A stretch of 64,000 nucleotides of DNA, from contig CACVBU010001315.1 in the NCBI GenBank assembly GCA_902728285.1, forward strand, positions 537,302-601,301, given 5' to 3'. Shown here in pieces: positions 10,899-23,019 of this stretch. The translations under genes and the position numbers were made by a program. Numbering within the stretch: position 1 is the first letter of the stretch; every line of letters begins with the position of its first letter. The notes under the pieces are model-generated. The model saw only the letters and a program-made list of their open reading frames with translations, was not told where the DNA came from and made no database searches. Origin of the DNA: Clytia hemisphaerica (lineage: Eukaryota; Cnidaria; Hydrozoa; Leptothecata; Clytiidae).

Positions 10899-11660
10899 GT
10901 TCAATGACATTATGTATACAAGGTATTGACATGATCGTACTTTATCAAAAAGTCTTTACTAGCATCAAAGAAAATAAAATTTACAATTTAATAGTCGAAG
11001 GATATAAAACAAAAGGCAATTACATTGCAGAATATGATGCTGATATGCTTGTTATGCAAGATAACCCAACCACTGTTCAACTTTTTGATGACACCGTTAA
11101 AGTGGTATTCAATGAATTGTCAAAAATTGTTGTTAACGACTCCTATTCTCGAGAGCTATTCCATCGAGAAATCCATAGGATTTTTCTCACACCCTCCAAT
11201 CGATGGAATGACATATGTTTAAATTGGAATGTGGACATTGAAAGTCCAATTTTTCAAACATTCTTTCATAACATAATCTCAAATATTGAAATCCTAATCA
11301 TGAAACATAACAACAAAAAGATTGAGGAAAGAGCCATTAATCATGATGATATTGAATTGACAGAGAGAGAACAAATGGTAATTCATTATGTGGCTGGTTT
11401 TGTAATTTATGCACTCGAGAAACATTACAAAAGACTTAAAAATTCTCAGATACGTGAAGCTGGTCGATTATTCTTTAAGTCCTGCTCCCTCATTAACAAC
11501 AATGATATTAATGTTAAATAGGGGAGGCTTAAAAGTGGCGACTGATGATGTTTACGTGTTGTTCAGGCGCATTGAAAAGTCTGTGCAAAGAGTGCTGAAC
11601 AAAGATCTTATTTGTAACTACCGAAATGCTGATCAGTACTTCTCAACTCTTCTAAGATAA
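10899..11660 (+). pseudogene. Exon 2 of the C2H2-like gene, with 'YVAGF' domain and one frameshift
   Basis: A polypyrimidine tract and CAG at 10891-10898 precede an open frame continuing exon 1 in phase. The helical segment contains 'ELTEREQMVIHYVAGFVIYA', a motif resembling the 'Y(I/V)AGY' helix near the C-terminus of several transposase families, including P/THAP9-like proteins. The first frame stops at 11519. One base on, the frame continues with 'RGGLKVATDDVYVLFRRIEK' and stays open to 11660, so a single-base lesion lies near 11515. Right after this the coding sequence is cut by the (TAAGA)n tail of a minus-strand non-LTR element. The missing end appears beyond that element. Confidence 0.6.
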
Positions 11661-11963
11661 GATAAGATAAGATAAGTCTCTTCTCGTTTTCAAGATAATG
11701 TACAGTGAATAAAAAACTAAGAACGATTAGCTCATAAATACTAAGCTTTCAAAGCCGTTCATTAGTATAAAGGAAAATCAATCTAGATAGCTATAATATA
11801 TGGATCATAAATACTACTACTGACTACCAATATTAGTGATATTAGTAGACTAAGGTTTTTGGTATTATACATTCATATACAAAATGGACTACAAGATTTA
11901 AAATAGCACAAGTTCTATGATAAAAATGGGAATATAAGAAAATGGAAAACGGACGAAATATTT

Positions 11964-14900
11964 TTACTGTGTTAGGGCCAAGCCCTTTTTTAGATTATGA
12001 CTCATAGTATGAATAGAGAATTTAGTGGTTTTGTAGCAATCAAACTGGTGCCAAGCTAAGGGGGCGTTGTACATAACAGAACAGTCAGTTTGATCAAAAT
12101 GGGTTACAGCCACACTGTTGCTACTGTCTCTCCTAGTTGGATGGTTGATGTCATGGAGACGGGGATGACGAGTGAATAAATCTGAAGATGATTTGTTTAA
12201 TGTACCATTCAAGAATTTATATACAAGTTTACATGCTTCAAGTTTAAATAAATTTTGGATACTCAACGGTTTGAAATTGACCTGGTTTACATTAGGATTA
12301 TCATTAGTTTTGTTGTTTATGAATTTACTACATTTAATGATTAATTTGTTTACCTGATTTAGCCCAGCAGTCTCAGGACCACCCCATGATGTAATACAAT
12401 ATTTTAGGTGGGATTGAAAGAGTGAGTAATACAACGATATCAGGTTTCTCTTTGCAAGAAACCTACCTATTTTATGTATCATACCTACTCCTCGTTTGAT
12501 TTTGGTGCCTACCATGGTGACTTGCTGTTTCCAATTGAGTTTGTCATCAATGAGGACTCCAAGGTATTTACAGCTGTTTGTGTTTTGGAGTCTCTGACCT
12601 GAAATAGTCAAGTTAAAGTCTTTAATTTTGTTATGTTTGCCATAGAAAAGGATGAAGTTTGATTTGGAGACATTAAGAGTAAGTTTGTTGGTTGTGAGCC
12701 AATTAGAGATCTTATCTAATTCTTGATTGAGAGTGTTTTTAAGTTGATTAGGATCTTTGTCACTAAGGAAAAGACAAGTGTCATCTGCAAAAAGGATACT
12801 AGATAAAGATGTATTCAGGGCTAAGTCATTGATGTAAATCAGAAAGAGCAGAGGACCAAGTACGGATCCTTGTGGCACTCCATGTGACATTTCAAGAGGA
12901 TCTGATTTGACTTGGTCTATTATAACAGATTGTAAACGGTTTGTTAGATAGCTTTTAAACCAACTGAGAGTGGGGCCTCTAACTCCAAGGTTGTTGAGTT
13001 TTTGGAGAAGAATGGTGTGGTTCACAGTATCAAAGGCTTTAGCCAAGTCAAGAAAGATGGCACACCCATATTCTTTCTTTTTAAGAGATCTTTTAACGAG
13101 CCTGCTAAGGTGGAGAACAGCAGATGAGGTTGACTTACCTTTTTGAAATCCATGTTGGTTGACCTCTAGATAGTTATGTTCATCAAGAAATTTAATTAGC
13201 CTGTTATGCATTGCTTTTTCAAAGATTTTATCAAAAATTGGCAGTACTGAGATGGGCCTGTAATTTTTTATATCTTCTCTAGGACCAGATTTAAAAAGAG
13301 GTGTGACCTTGGCATGTTTCAGAGTATTTGGAAATATGCCCTTCTGTATAGAATGGTTGATAAGATGAGACAAGGGTTCAGCAAGTAGATCAGCTGATGC
13401 CTTTATAACGTTAATAGGAAAATCATACAAGTCCTTGGCCTTTTTTGCATCTAGATTGTTCAAGAGGGTTAGGATTTCGTATCTGGTTGTTTTATTGAAA
13501 AAGAAGCTTGATGGACTTGCAGCTGTGGTTTTCGGAGTGTTGTTTGAAGGATTTTTTAAGTTTTTGATGAGGTTTGAAGCTACCTCAGAATAGTGCCTGT
13601 TGAAAGTTTGTGCAATGTCGATCTTTTTGGTAAAAGTTTTCTTATTGTATTTCATTGTGTTGGGAAAAGAGGAGGTCTTTTTTCTCCCAAAGAATGTATT
13701 TATGTTTTTCCAAAATTTTTTGATATTCTTACTACAGTTTGAAAATTTTGTTTTTAGGTGATTAAATTTTAATTTATTTGTTTCGCATGTAATATCTTTT
13801 TTTGCAATGAGGTATTCTTTTTCTAATTCTAAGCACTTTGTTCTCATATATTGGCCATATACAAAATTTTTGTATTTTATTTTTTTAATCATTTTTTCAG
13901 TCATCCAAGGTTTATCTTCTTTCCTCAGTTCTTTTTTTGTGGTAAGCCTGTGAGGAGCATGCATTTCAAATAAAATATTTAAGCCACTGTGAAAATAGTC
14001 ATATTTTTTGTTTACGTCATTGATGTTTAATATTTTTTGAGTAAAATCTATCTGTTGTAAATTTGCCCTGAATTCTAGGATGTCAAAATTGGAAAAGTCA
14101 CGCTTGAGTCTTTTAGATCTTGTGGGTTTGATTTAATTGTTGGTATCATTAAAAAGTTTGGTAAATGGTCCGTGACATGTGGAATAAGGTTTCCACTAAG
14201 GCATTCATAGGAAATACTATTATAATAAATATTGTCAATCAGTGTGTGTGTTTTACCTGTAAATCTGGTTGGTTGAGTTATATAAGGAAGCATTGAGTTC
14301 AGTAACATATTATCTAGAAAAATGTCAGTGTTTCGATGAGAATTACTGTTAATTAAGTTTATATTGAAATCTCCCATAATAATGATTTTTTTCCTTGTAT
14401 TTCGAATTTTTTTTAAGATTTTTGTGTCAAAAATTTGATTGAATTCCTTAACACAACCACTAGGGTGTCTGTAGACAACCCCAACAAGGACATGCTCAGA
14501 CCCAAGAATAAGGATTCGAATTCACAATTCTTACCTGAGAATGAAACTGAGAGGTCTTCTATTCTTGAAAAATCAAGTGTGTCATTGATAAAAAAACCAA
14601 CACCCGAGTTTTGACTTGATCCATGAAGACTTTCAAATGGATGGTATCCACTGATGCTGTGATCACGTAGGTCGTGGAGAGCAGTATTCCAGGTCTCTGA
14701 TAACCCTATAATGTCAAACTTAAATTTTAAGATAGATAATAAGTCAGAAAAAGAGTCAATGTTTTTGTTGAATGAGCGAATGTTGCTGTGAAGTACTGAA
14801 AGAATATTTGTGTTGAGTGATTGTTTCAGCTTCATGAAATCATCAATCTGGTAATATTCAAAGTTTAGTAACTCGTTGTTCGAGTTAGTGTTGTCAAGGT

Positions 14901-15465
14901 TTATGTTTAGTTTATCCAGATGCTTAAACTGTTCAAAATTATCTTCAAAAGATATTGTCTTATTTTTAGTTTTATAAATATGGTTTGTAGTGAGAATGTC
15001 ATCGAACAAGACTTCATCAAGATCTGAAAAGGGAAAGTTTAGACAATCCTTACAGGACCATATTTTATAGTTTAGTTGTGATTTATCTGGAATGTCTGTA
15101 CATGATAGGTGGAATGGGTTTGGATGGTTACCAAGCTGGCAATGAATGAATTTGTTGGTGGTTATCATTTGGTCACATTTGTGACATTGTTGAAGTTTAG
15201 GTTTAATATAGTTAGAATTAAAATTTTCTTTTTTAAGATTATTAATTGTTATGTTTAAGAATGGAAGCTCTTTGGATATACATGTATGACAGAAGAATGG
15301 CAATGGTGAGTCGGCTAATTGTTTATAATGTTTTTGATTTATTTTCATGCATTTGATATGGAGCCAGGTGTGACAAAGCTCACAAAAAACACCACTATTT
15401 AATACTAAAAGGTTGCAGGTGTGGCAAATTGAAGATTCCTTCAAAATATCTATGTCAGAGCTCAT
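11964..15465 (-). pseudogene. Non-LTR ORF2: PHD-like finger, AP-type endonuclease, reverse transcriptase
   Basis: The start at 15465 opens a Cys/His cluster, 'CHTCNLLV...CELCHTWLHIKC...FFCHTC' (residues about 14-65), matching the C4HC3 spacing of a PHD finger; a second Cys-rich cluster follows at about residues 92-145. An AP-like endonuclease follows from 'LHSNIRSFNKN' with 'DIIGLSETW' and 'SGVGFFIND', and 'MGDFNINL' near 14377. Frameshifts lie near 14510 and 14095. The RT (13964-11964) is one 666-codon frame with 'NYRPISVLP', 'FLDLAKAFDTV', 'GVPQGSVLGPLLF' and catalytic 'FADD' near 12790. The C-terminal part has the usual post-RT helices. Disrupted in the endonuclease region, so probably inactive. 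Confidence 0.85.
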
Positions 15466-15575
15466 ATGAGTTTGATTTAAAAATGGATATGGTAGTTATG
15501 ATAATAAAATATATATATAAAAAATATATATAAAAAAAGCAAACATAATAAACAACAAAGAAAGTGAGAAATAAG

Positions 15576-16796
15576 TTATTTTTTGCTTTTGTTTGTTTTG
15601 TCTTGATGGGGACCTTTTGGTACCAATTTAAAAATGTCATTCTTTGTTCTAATGATGACTTTTTCACTCTTGTGTTCTTTGTTGAAGGTTTTCCATGCAC
15701 AAGTTATACCATTTTCTGTAGTTACACGATCAAAGTGACCAGGAATTGTCCCATGTTGTTTTAAAGATAGACCTGTTGTGTTCAGTTAAGCTTTCGTTAA
15801 AGTAGACAGAGTTATTTGAGTCAAAACCGAAATCTGATGCTTTTAGATTTTTAAGTTTGTAGCGAAAATTCCACACTTCATCTCTTGTACGTCTCGAGTT
15901 AAATTTAACAATTATTGGTGCATTGATCTTGGGAGAGGTGCGGTGGGTTACTTCAATATCATCAAGGTAGAGATCTATACCTAGTTTGTCAGTGATGTTG
16001 AATACAATCTTAGTCTGCGTCTTCGTTGTTTTTCCTGGATGCCTGATATGTTGATCATTTCTCGTCGTCCATACTGTTCTAGCGCATTGATGTCAGATTT
16101 GTTTGATAAAAAAGAAGCTTCAGTAAGTTTCAGGCGTTCTTTCAGTTGGTTGATGGTCATCTCTTTATCACTGATGTCGGTACAGAGAGACTTGACCTTG
16201 GTTTCCAGTCTTGAGAGTTGAACTTTTTGCTCTTCGTATTTTGTATCTAAAAATTGTTGCGATTTGATGGATTGATAAAGTTCTTCTTTCATATTCTTCA
16301 TTGAGTCCACTATCTTCTCGATTCGTTGGTTTGTTTTATTTTCTAAGCAAGTGATCCTACTGAGGATAGTTTCATTTTGTTGGCTGATCAAATAGTTGGA
16401 GCGTATAAGTTCCTTTAAAAGCTCATCTGTAGATAGTGTTTTGTTTTGCAAGATATCAGAAAATTTTTTGTCCAGGTTGGCCACAGTTGGCGACTCCTGG
16501 GTATCACTCAGTGTATCATTGGGTAAGCTTGGAGTATCCATGATTGCTATTTTTGGTGATATGGCTGTTGGTGTTTGGCATTTAGATTTAGTTGCTGTAT
16601 TTTGTTGGTTGTCAGGTGTCGTGTTTTCAGGAGTTTGATTATTTTGTCTTCTTGTTTGTCTTTTGTACATGTTGGTAGAATAATTAGTAGTGTTTGGTGT
16701 TTGATAGCATTCAGTAGTATTTAAATAGTTTGCTGATCTAGATGAATCCGTTGATTTTGTTGTTATTTTTGATTTTTGTCCATTCAGTGACGCCAT
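15576..16796 (-). pseudogene. Non-LTR ORF1 protein: Ser/Thr/Asn-rich N-terminus, coiled coil, RRM-like part
   Basis: Starting at the ATG at 16796 ('MASLNGQKSK'), roughly 100 residues are Ser/Thr/Asn/Gln-rich. Residues about 105-240 form a heptad-rich coiled coil, followed by 'LEQYGRREMINISGI', the usual entry into the L1-type ORF1 RNA-binding domain. The frame is lost near 16015. In the next frame the domain continues ('TKIVFNITDKLGIDLY', 'RTRDEVW', 'VYFNESL') and ends with a Lys-rich C-terminus and stop at 15576. Its expected role is RNA binding and chaperoning of the retrotransposon transcript. Confidence 0.75.
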
Positions 16797-16835
16797 CTTG
16801 AAAATCGTGTCTCTGCTCCGGACGCCATCTTGCGA

Positions 16836-17186
16836 AAAAAAATTTTAAAAGAAATTTTAGAAGAGCGTATTAAGGAGGATCGCTTTGTGTCGTTATCTTG
16901 GGACAGTCTCGCACGACATATTCCAAGTACTGAATTAGCCAAAGTACTTAGGCGACAGATAATTATGAAATGGGTAGATATCAGGGCTAGGTCATTTGTG
17001 AAGAACTACATATTGATTGTACGAAAAAAATTGAGAGATTTGAAAAATACTGAATCTAATGATGATAAGAACAAAGACAAGAAAAGCAAGAAGGACAAGG
17101 CACCATCCCAATCTGCTGAACCATCTCTTAGACAACTAAAATATTTTTTGCAATTTCATTTTATATATTCTAGTTTTTTAAGTTAA
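16836..17186 (+). pseudogene. 3' part of the C2H2-like/'YVAGF' gene beyond the LINE insertion
   Basis: A 118-codon plus-strand frame starting in the flank of the LINE. It encodes 'ILKEILEERIKEDRFV' and 'KWVDIRARSFVKNYILIVRK', then a Lys/Asp-rich tail. A 'KWV(D/E)I(R/K)xRSF' segment is what I expect at the C-terminus of proteins that share the 'YVAGF' helix, so I infer that this is the displaced end of the gene at 10237-11660. The final residues after 'SAEPSLRQLKY' are AT-rich and may be read-through. Confidence 0.5.
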
Positions 17187-19093
17187 CTTTTCATTTTTGG
17201 GTTTTCTTAATCATCAGATATGTACAGTATTGCAATAGAATTGTTGAATTTTTTGTCCTGGAAACAGCCTAATTTCTAACAGGCCTGTAGCAAGTAATTT
17301 TTTCTAGGTAGGTGACTTTCAATAAACTTTAATTATTTGCTGTATTTTCGAAGGAAACACCTGATTTAGATGTAAATAAAACACTTTTGCTTCTATGGAT
17401 TGTGCCAAAATTGTTTTTTGCTCTTTCAAATGTAACAGTTATATTTTTTCTATTTTTATTTCAAAAGAGGAAAAATTTCAAAAAGTTTACTGTGATATAT
17501 CTTTATCAATAATAAGTCATAATTTATTTTGAAGCCTATGAATAATTTTTTTGTCTACTTTTATTGGTCTAATAAACAAAAATGAATGTTCTTTCTGTTA
17601 CAAAAGATTTGACTCTCAAAATTTAGTTTTTAAAGTTTTATTTTTCTCAAAATTGCAAACAAGAGATAAAATATTGATAATACTTTTGATTGAATAAATG
17701 GACTGTTTATTATTTTTAATTTTCTTCAGATAATTTAACATCAGGCCTGTTATTTCATTGTAATTGTTTTTAATAATTTTCCTATTCTTTTAATGAATGT
17801 AATTTAAAGTGAAAGTTGGACTATTATTCCCTGTCATCCAATCATCCAATAAAAAACTTCTGTCTCGGTTTACTTTTATACCCTAAGGTTTTTTTCACTG
17901 ACTCTGGATAAGTTTTCAAAATTTCGAAAAACCTATTTAATGTTCTAAATGCACTCATTTTGTAAGAATCTCATGGAAGTAAAATTATGACTCAAACTAA
18001 TTTTTTGCACTTTCAGCCTAAATTTTTTCTTGCTTTACAGTAGGTATTTAAGTCATGTTTTCCTTTATATTTACCTTTGATAGACGTGCGAGCCTTAAAT
18101 TTGTTCTTATTTTTTGGCTATTTTGAACCTTGTTTTATATAAAATTGTTCTTATAAAAAAAGAGAGTAAAGTAACGTAATGCTGATGAAGTTTGAATAAT
18201 TTTTTTTGAAAATGAGATAGTTACTCCAGGTGAAAATTCACAAGATTGAGAAAAAAATCGTCCAAAGTATAGTTTTAATTACTCTCGAGTCTCGAATAAA
18301 CGTACAGGGATGAAAAATCAGGCTTCAAATTTTTATTGAAAAAAGTTCGCACAAGTTTACAGGGGTAAATAGGGGTAAGATTGCATTACTCTGAGGAGTA
18401 GAATAAATCCCAAATGTCAAGGCTTACTAATAATTGTTCTAGTGGAAGATAAGTAGTTCAAAATCAGGAAAAAAATCAGCCAAAATAATCATCGTACCTA
18501 TAGGTTTATTAGAGCCCCGAGAGTACGTTTAAAGTTTTACTTTTCCTTGCCTAATTGTAAGTAAATTGCAAACGTTTATTTGAGAGTTTTTCAACAATAA
18601 CAACCGATTCTTTTTCGTTCACTGTTTTCCTACAAAGTATGAATGCAATATGATGTAGCAATATGTTGGTAAATACAAAAAAGCTTTATAGGATATATAA
18701 GCACTCCCTAAAAAGAGAGTATTGAGTGTTACTAAGTAAAATATAATAAATTCTCATAGTTCTTGACTCAATTATTTATAAGGGAGAAATTTACAAAAAT
18801 GGCTCGATATTTTTTTGCACACACCATTTTTAAAGGTGGTACAATGGAAAAGGTAATTTTCCAGGAGTAGAGAAAAATGTTCGAAAAGTGTAAGAGTGCA
18901 CTTTTTTTTGTAACCAAATAAAAATATTATTTGAGAAAAAAAGGCATCTTTAGAGAACCTGAAGACCTACTGGGTGGTGAAATTATTTACATAATTACAA
19001 GGGAAGAAAAGTCTTATTTTTCATCTACTACAAAATTAAAAAATAACTTTATAAAATGCAAAAAAAGAGAGGAAATTTTCTCTGATTCTAAGT
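17187..19093. other. 1.9-kb AT-rich spacer, no gene recognised
   Basis: No open frame of note. The stretch 18000-18165 shares the order of several phrases with 24590-24790 (see repeat entry). Confidence 0.4.
18000..18165. repeat. Copy of a dispersed degenerate repeat (partner at 24590-24790)
   Basis: Phrases 'TTTTTTGCACTTT', 'TTCTTATTTTTTGGC', 'ATTTTGA(G/A)CC' and 'AAAATTGTTCTTAT' occur in the same order and spacing here and at 24590-24790. Similarity is visible by eye but low, so the repeat is old. Confidence 0.45.
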
Positions 19094-22000
19094 TCATTTA
19101 GTCTTTCTTTTTTTCGATTTAGGTGCTTGAGGTAGGGCCCGAGTGTAATTTACATCAATCTTTACTCGTTCTTTATCTTTGCCACTTGCATTCCCATGTC
19201 TAATAGTTTGAATGAAATCATATCCCATGTTATTTAAAGAAATTTCCTGTTTTAAAAATTGTTTGTAAGTAGGATTTTCATTGTTTCCACCTGCTCTGCG
19301 TTGTCTCCCAAAATGTTCTTCAAGTGGGTCCTGTGAAAACTTTTCACTCAACAGGAATGATACACCTTCCTCGTCTAGCAACGTATTGGTGAGGTCGATG
19401 AACGAATGAACTAAAAAATAAAGAATGTAAATTTTAAGTGATGATCTCAAAGACAACACTTCCCATTCAACCTAATTATAAAGTAAACCAAAATTCGAAT
19501 GTATTAAACCAGACAGAATCAAAGGGAAAATTTTAATAAAGCAAAACAACAAAACTCACTTGTCATATACTATCCTTGCTCTGTTTGAAGACTGAGACAA
19601 TGTTTTCCCTGTTCCTCTTTGGTGAGAACTGTTTGACCTTCTGCCTCTATTCGCCATTTCTTTAGACAGTCAAGGACACCAAGCATAAACTAAAAGTGAA
19701 AGAAACAAGCCAAAATGTCTATCCTGATATATACAGATTGGGAGCAAAAGTTTGTGGGAACTAATTATTACGATATTTGAAGGTTTTTGCTTCAACCATA
19801 ATAGATTTCGCAAAATTTTTGTAATAAATAATTCAAACAATGATCAAAATTCATCATCAAAAGTTAGTTTCCACACAAAAAAATTCAAAATAGCACAACA
19901 CAAAAACTTGTAATTATATGATGCATATACAAAATACTTAAAATTGAAAAAAATTCAAAAAGTATATCTTTACTCTTCCATATTTCTCGATAGTGCTTTT
20001 TCTGTATGGTGCTCTGTCCAGTTTACCATAATTCTTAGAAGAAATTCCATCCAAACAATCAAACAAGCGGTCAAATCTTTCAATGAAATCCTGTGTTCCT
20101 TTAGTGTAGAACTTCTTCTGCTTTTCAAGGGCGATGGCAACTCTAGTGCTGAGAACCTTAAAAATAATGAAAATTACTTATTGGCTTTAATCACACAATT
20201 TTCGAAAGTCTAAAAGATTATAGCTTGTTGCCTTACTTAGCAATTTTCTCTAGAATTTTCTATCTATTAGTTTGATAGTTGAATTTATTCAAATATTATT
20301 TTGGAATATATATTTTCTGAAGAGAATTTATTTTGTTAATTTTCTTAAACTTAAGATTTTAGTATTAACTCGCCTGGTCGACAAAAAAATAATTAAAGTA
20401 ATACCTGGGTTGCTAGCTTCACTTTCATTCTAAGACGAGGTGAAAGTCTCACATGATCTTCAGTGAGCTGTGGCAAGAGACGCAAGCCAAAGGGTTTTTC
20501 AGTTAGATCCCAATCATACACTTGAACTATGTGATTCCAACTGATGTCATGTTTGTCGTACTAAAAATGAAAATATGGCTATATTATCTATGCCTAAAAA
20601 GCGCCCCCTCCCCATTTAATAATTTCTCGATTATTTTTCAACCCCTGGATCTTATTAGGACACCCCCGTTTTTGAAAAAAATTCCTAGCTACCAATAAAA
20701 AGGCCCTCATTTTGCTAATTAGCCTAATTTTAGTCAATTAGTCAATAAAATTTAAAAATAAAATTTAAAAACAATTTCCATGGCTAGAAGTTTAGGCATT
20801 CCTACAGCAGATGTTGATAACATTGCTTCGCTTTAACGTTAAGCAATTAAAATTAAAGTCAAACCAAAAATGTCATAGACTGTGAGAAAATTTTTAGCTG
20901 TACTCACATGAAGATTTCTTGAGTTGCGATTTCCGTGGGAATTTTCAAGATTATTTCGGGTAGTCTTGATAAGGTGACAATAGTCAGAAAAGAAATAAAT
21001 CTTTCTTGACTGATCAAAAGGATTTTCTGTCCAATGTACTACTTCACGGTCAAGTGGATTTGAGAAATTTTCACAAATTTTGAAGAATTTTCTGTTCGGT
21101 GATGCACCATCGGCTATCCAAGCTCTCACTTTGAATCCAATGCATTCAAGAACATTGGTTGCTTCCATGCAAGTTGGATAAGCTGATCACCTGTTAGGCC
21201 TTGTGAAGCAACATAACCAAATGGATAATGTAAATTCGTGAATATGCCTCTGACCATGAAGACATTCACATACCTTGCCAAATCTCTCTCCTCGTCAGTT
21301 TTTTCAACCATTCTTGCAAGCTCATCATTAATATCTCCCATCTCAGCAAATACAACAAGCTTTCCTGTTGCTCTGTCATAAACCAAATCTCCCTTAATTT
21401 TCATTTCATCAAAAATTCTGGAAACGTTTTTTTCATACTCCTTTAGTTCTTTCAGTTTCGAATCTTCAATTAAGCGTGCTATTATGTCAGGATTAAATCC
21501 ACTTTGTGGTGTCGTAAAGTTTGTGTATTTTCTGATTGTGTTAACACAAGGAAGCATGAAAAATTTGTTTTGTTTGTTAATGAGCTGCCTGTATGCTGCT
21601 GGTGATGAATGGTATATTGAAAGTGCAAACCTGACAATTAAAGGGTGCCATCTCATTGATTTTGCATCTTTCAAGGATGCATATTTTGCCTGTTGTTGCC
21701 AGAGTAACCACTGAGGTGTTCCTTCCTCAAAACCGGGATCATCTTTCTGAAGTACGTCCTTTACCATATCATGATGAGTTTTATCAAGTTGAACTCCGTC
21801 ATGTGTATTCATCTGGTTTATTTTATCAGTGAGTTGAATTCCTCGGTTGATAGCTGCTCTTTTAACCTGTTGACAGTTCTTTACCTTTTCAATGAGTTCC
21901 TCTTTTGAAAGGTATCGTAAATTTACATTTGAAGTGTCACTTGTACGACTTACTGTAGGTTTTTCATTTTGAGTCACCAAACGTTTTTCATAAATTTTAC

Positions 22001-23019
22001 ACTTTTTGTCCAAAGACAAACATTCAATGCAGATATTACTATCACCCTTGAAAATAACTGGACAATTTGGGTGGCGAAGAGTGTCAAAGGTATTTACATT
22101 TAAAACTGCTGATGTGTTGGCAGTTTCGACCAGTGCAGCAATACCTCCAGGGGTTTTAAAAGGTTGTTCAATTTCCAGCCTTTGTTGTATCAGGTTTGCA
22201 AATTTGGTATTTCCTCTACAAACATTTAATTGTTTCAAAGTTTTTGTAAAAAATTCAATATTGTCATCATTCAATTGCGAATATGGAAATTCACTTATTG
22301 CCGCAATAGTTCTCCCACAAATATTCATTGGCCAGGAATAATTGTTTTCAACAGTGACACTTATGTCAGGTATAATATTCCCTTCAAACATTTTAAGTCT
22401 CGTGTAAATTTTTGGGGGGCCATTGGAAAAAATTATGAACCCAATTTTTAGGAAACATTGATCGAGGATTTTCTTATGAGATTTCACAGGGTCAGGAGAC
22501 GGTCGGTATTTCTTTTGCTCAATTACACAAACATCACAGGTTTTATCGGCAGTACATGGCTGAAGCATTGCTGGTTCGACTTGCTTTCCAGATTTCACGT
22601 ATCTTTTGATATTTCGGGCACAGTTTTTACATACTGATTTGGGAAATGTATTAGGACAATCTCGGCTGCAATCGATCCGATAAACATTGACAATATACTA
22701 TAAGATAAAAGAGTTAAATACTATATAATATATAATTCTTGGCCAAGGATCTTTATAGCTATTGTTCTTGTTTTCATTGATGAAAAAATACTAAGTTCCC
22801 TAGTTACGTTACAGCAGCTGATGACATGTATAAAAAAGAAATCAAACAAAGAAGTGCTTTTCCACCACTTACCTCATGAAGCTCTGTGCAGGTCTTGGGA
22901 TTAGGATAATGTTTGTCATTCTCTACAATCTTGTGTTTGCACAATCTACAGTAGTTTAGAAGATTCTTCCTGTGTTGTTGAGCATGAGTTGTGTCTGTGT
23001 ATGTATCTTGTCCATCCAT
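19094..23019 (-). pseudogene. P-element/THAP9-like transposase gene, six exons, two lesions
   Basis: Six exons can be placed on the minus strand: 23019-22873, 22697-20908, 20560-20405, 20156-19974, 19689-19560 and 19410-19094. All junctions except the exon 4-5 join, which I could only place approximately, have GT/AG ends and agree in phase. Exon 1 and the start of exon 2 hold a Cys cluster ('CRLCKH', 'CSRDCP', 'CKNC') rather than a classical THAP. Exon 2 has 'FDEMKIKGDLVYD', the first catalytic Asp block of the RNase H fold in P-like transposases, then 'ADGASPNRKFF' and 'FFSDYCHLIKTTRN'. Exons 3-4 match the GTP-binding insertion region ('LSPRLRMKVKLATQVLS'). Exon 6 has 'FSQDPLEEHFGRQRRAGG'. 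A one-base frameshift near 21166 and an in-frame TAG at 19570-19572 break it. No terminal repeats were found. Confidence 0.8.
22873..23019 (-). CDS. P-like transposase exon 1 (Cys-containing N-terminus)
   Basis: ATG at 23019, 'MDGQDTYTDTTH', then 'YCRLCKHKIVE' and 'CTELHE'. It ends at a GTAAGT donor (minus strand, 22872-22867). The next acceptor at 22698-22699 restores 'HEYIVNVYRIDC' in frame, which brings the Cys cluster of exon 1 together with that of exon 2. Probably the DNA-binding module; the fold is not assigned. Confidence 0.7.

Larger units (their letters stand above)
11652..16836 (-). mobile_element. Near-full-length non-LTR retrotransposon (CR1/L2-like), inserted in a gene
   Basis: About 5.2 kb on the minus strand. 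The 5' end near 16836 begins with an 'AAGATGGCG'-type leader, seen twice, then ORF1 (16796-15576) and ORF2 (15465-11964). The 3' end is a short AT-rich UTR and a (CTTAT)n tail at 11655-11678, typical of CR1/L2-like elements that end in microsatellites. ORF1 has one frameshift and ORF2 at least two. The element separates two parts of one plus-strand gene. No target-site duplication is obvious. Confidence 0.85.
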
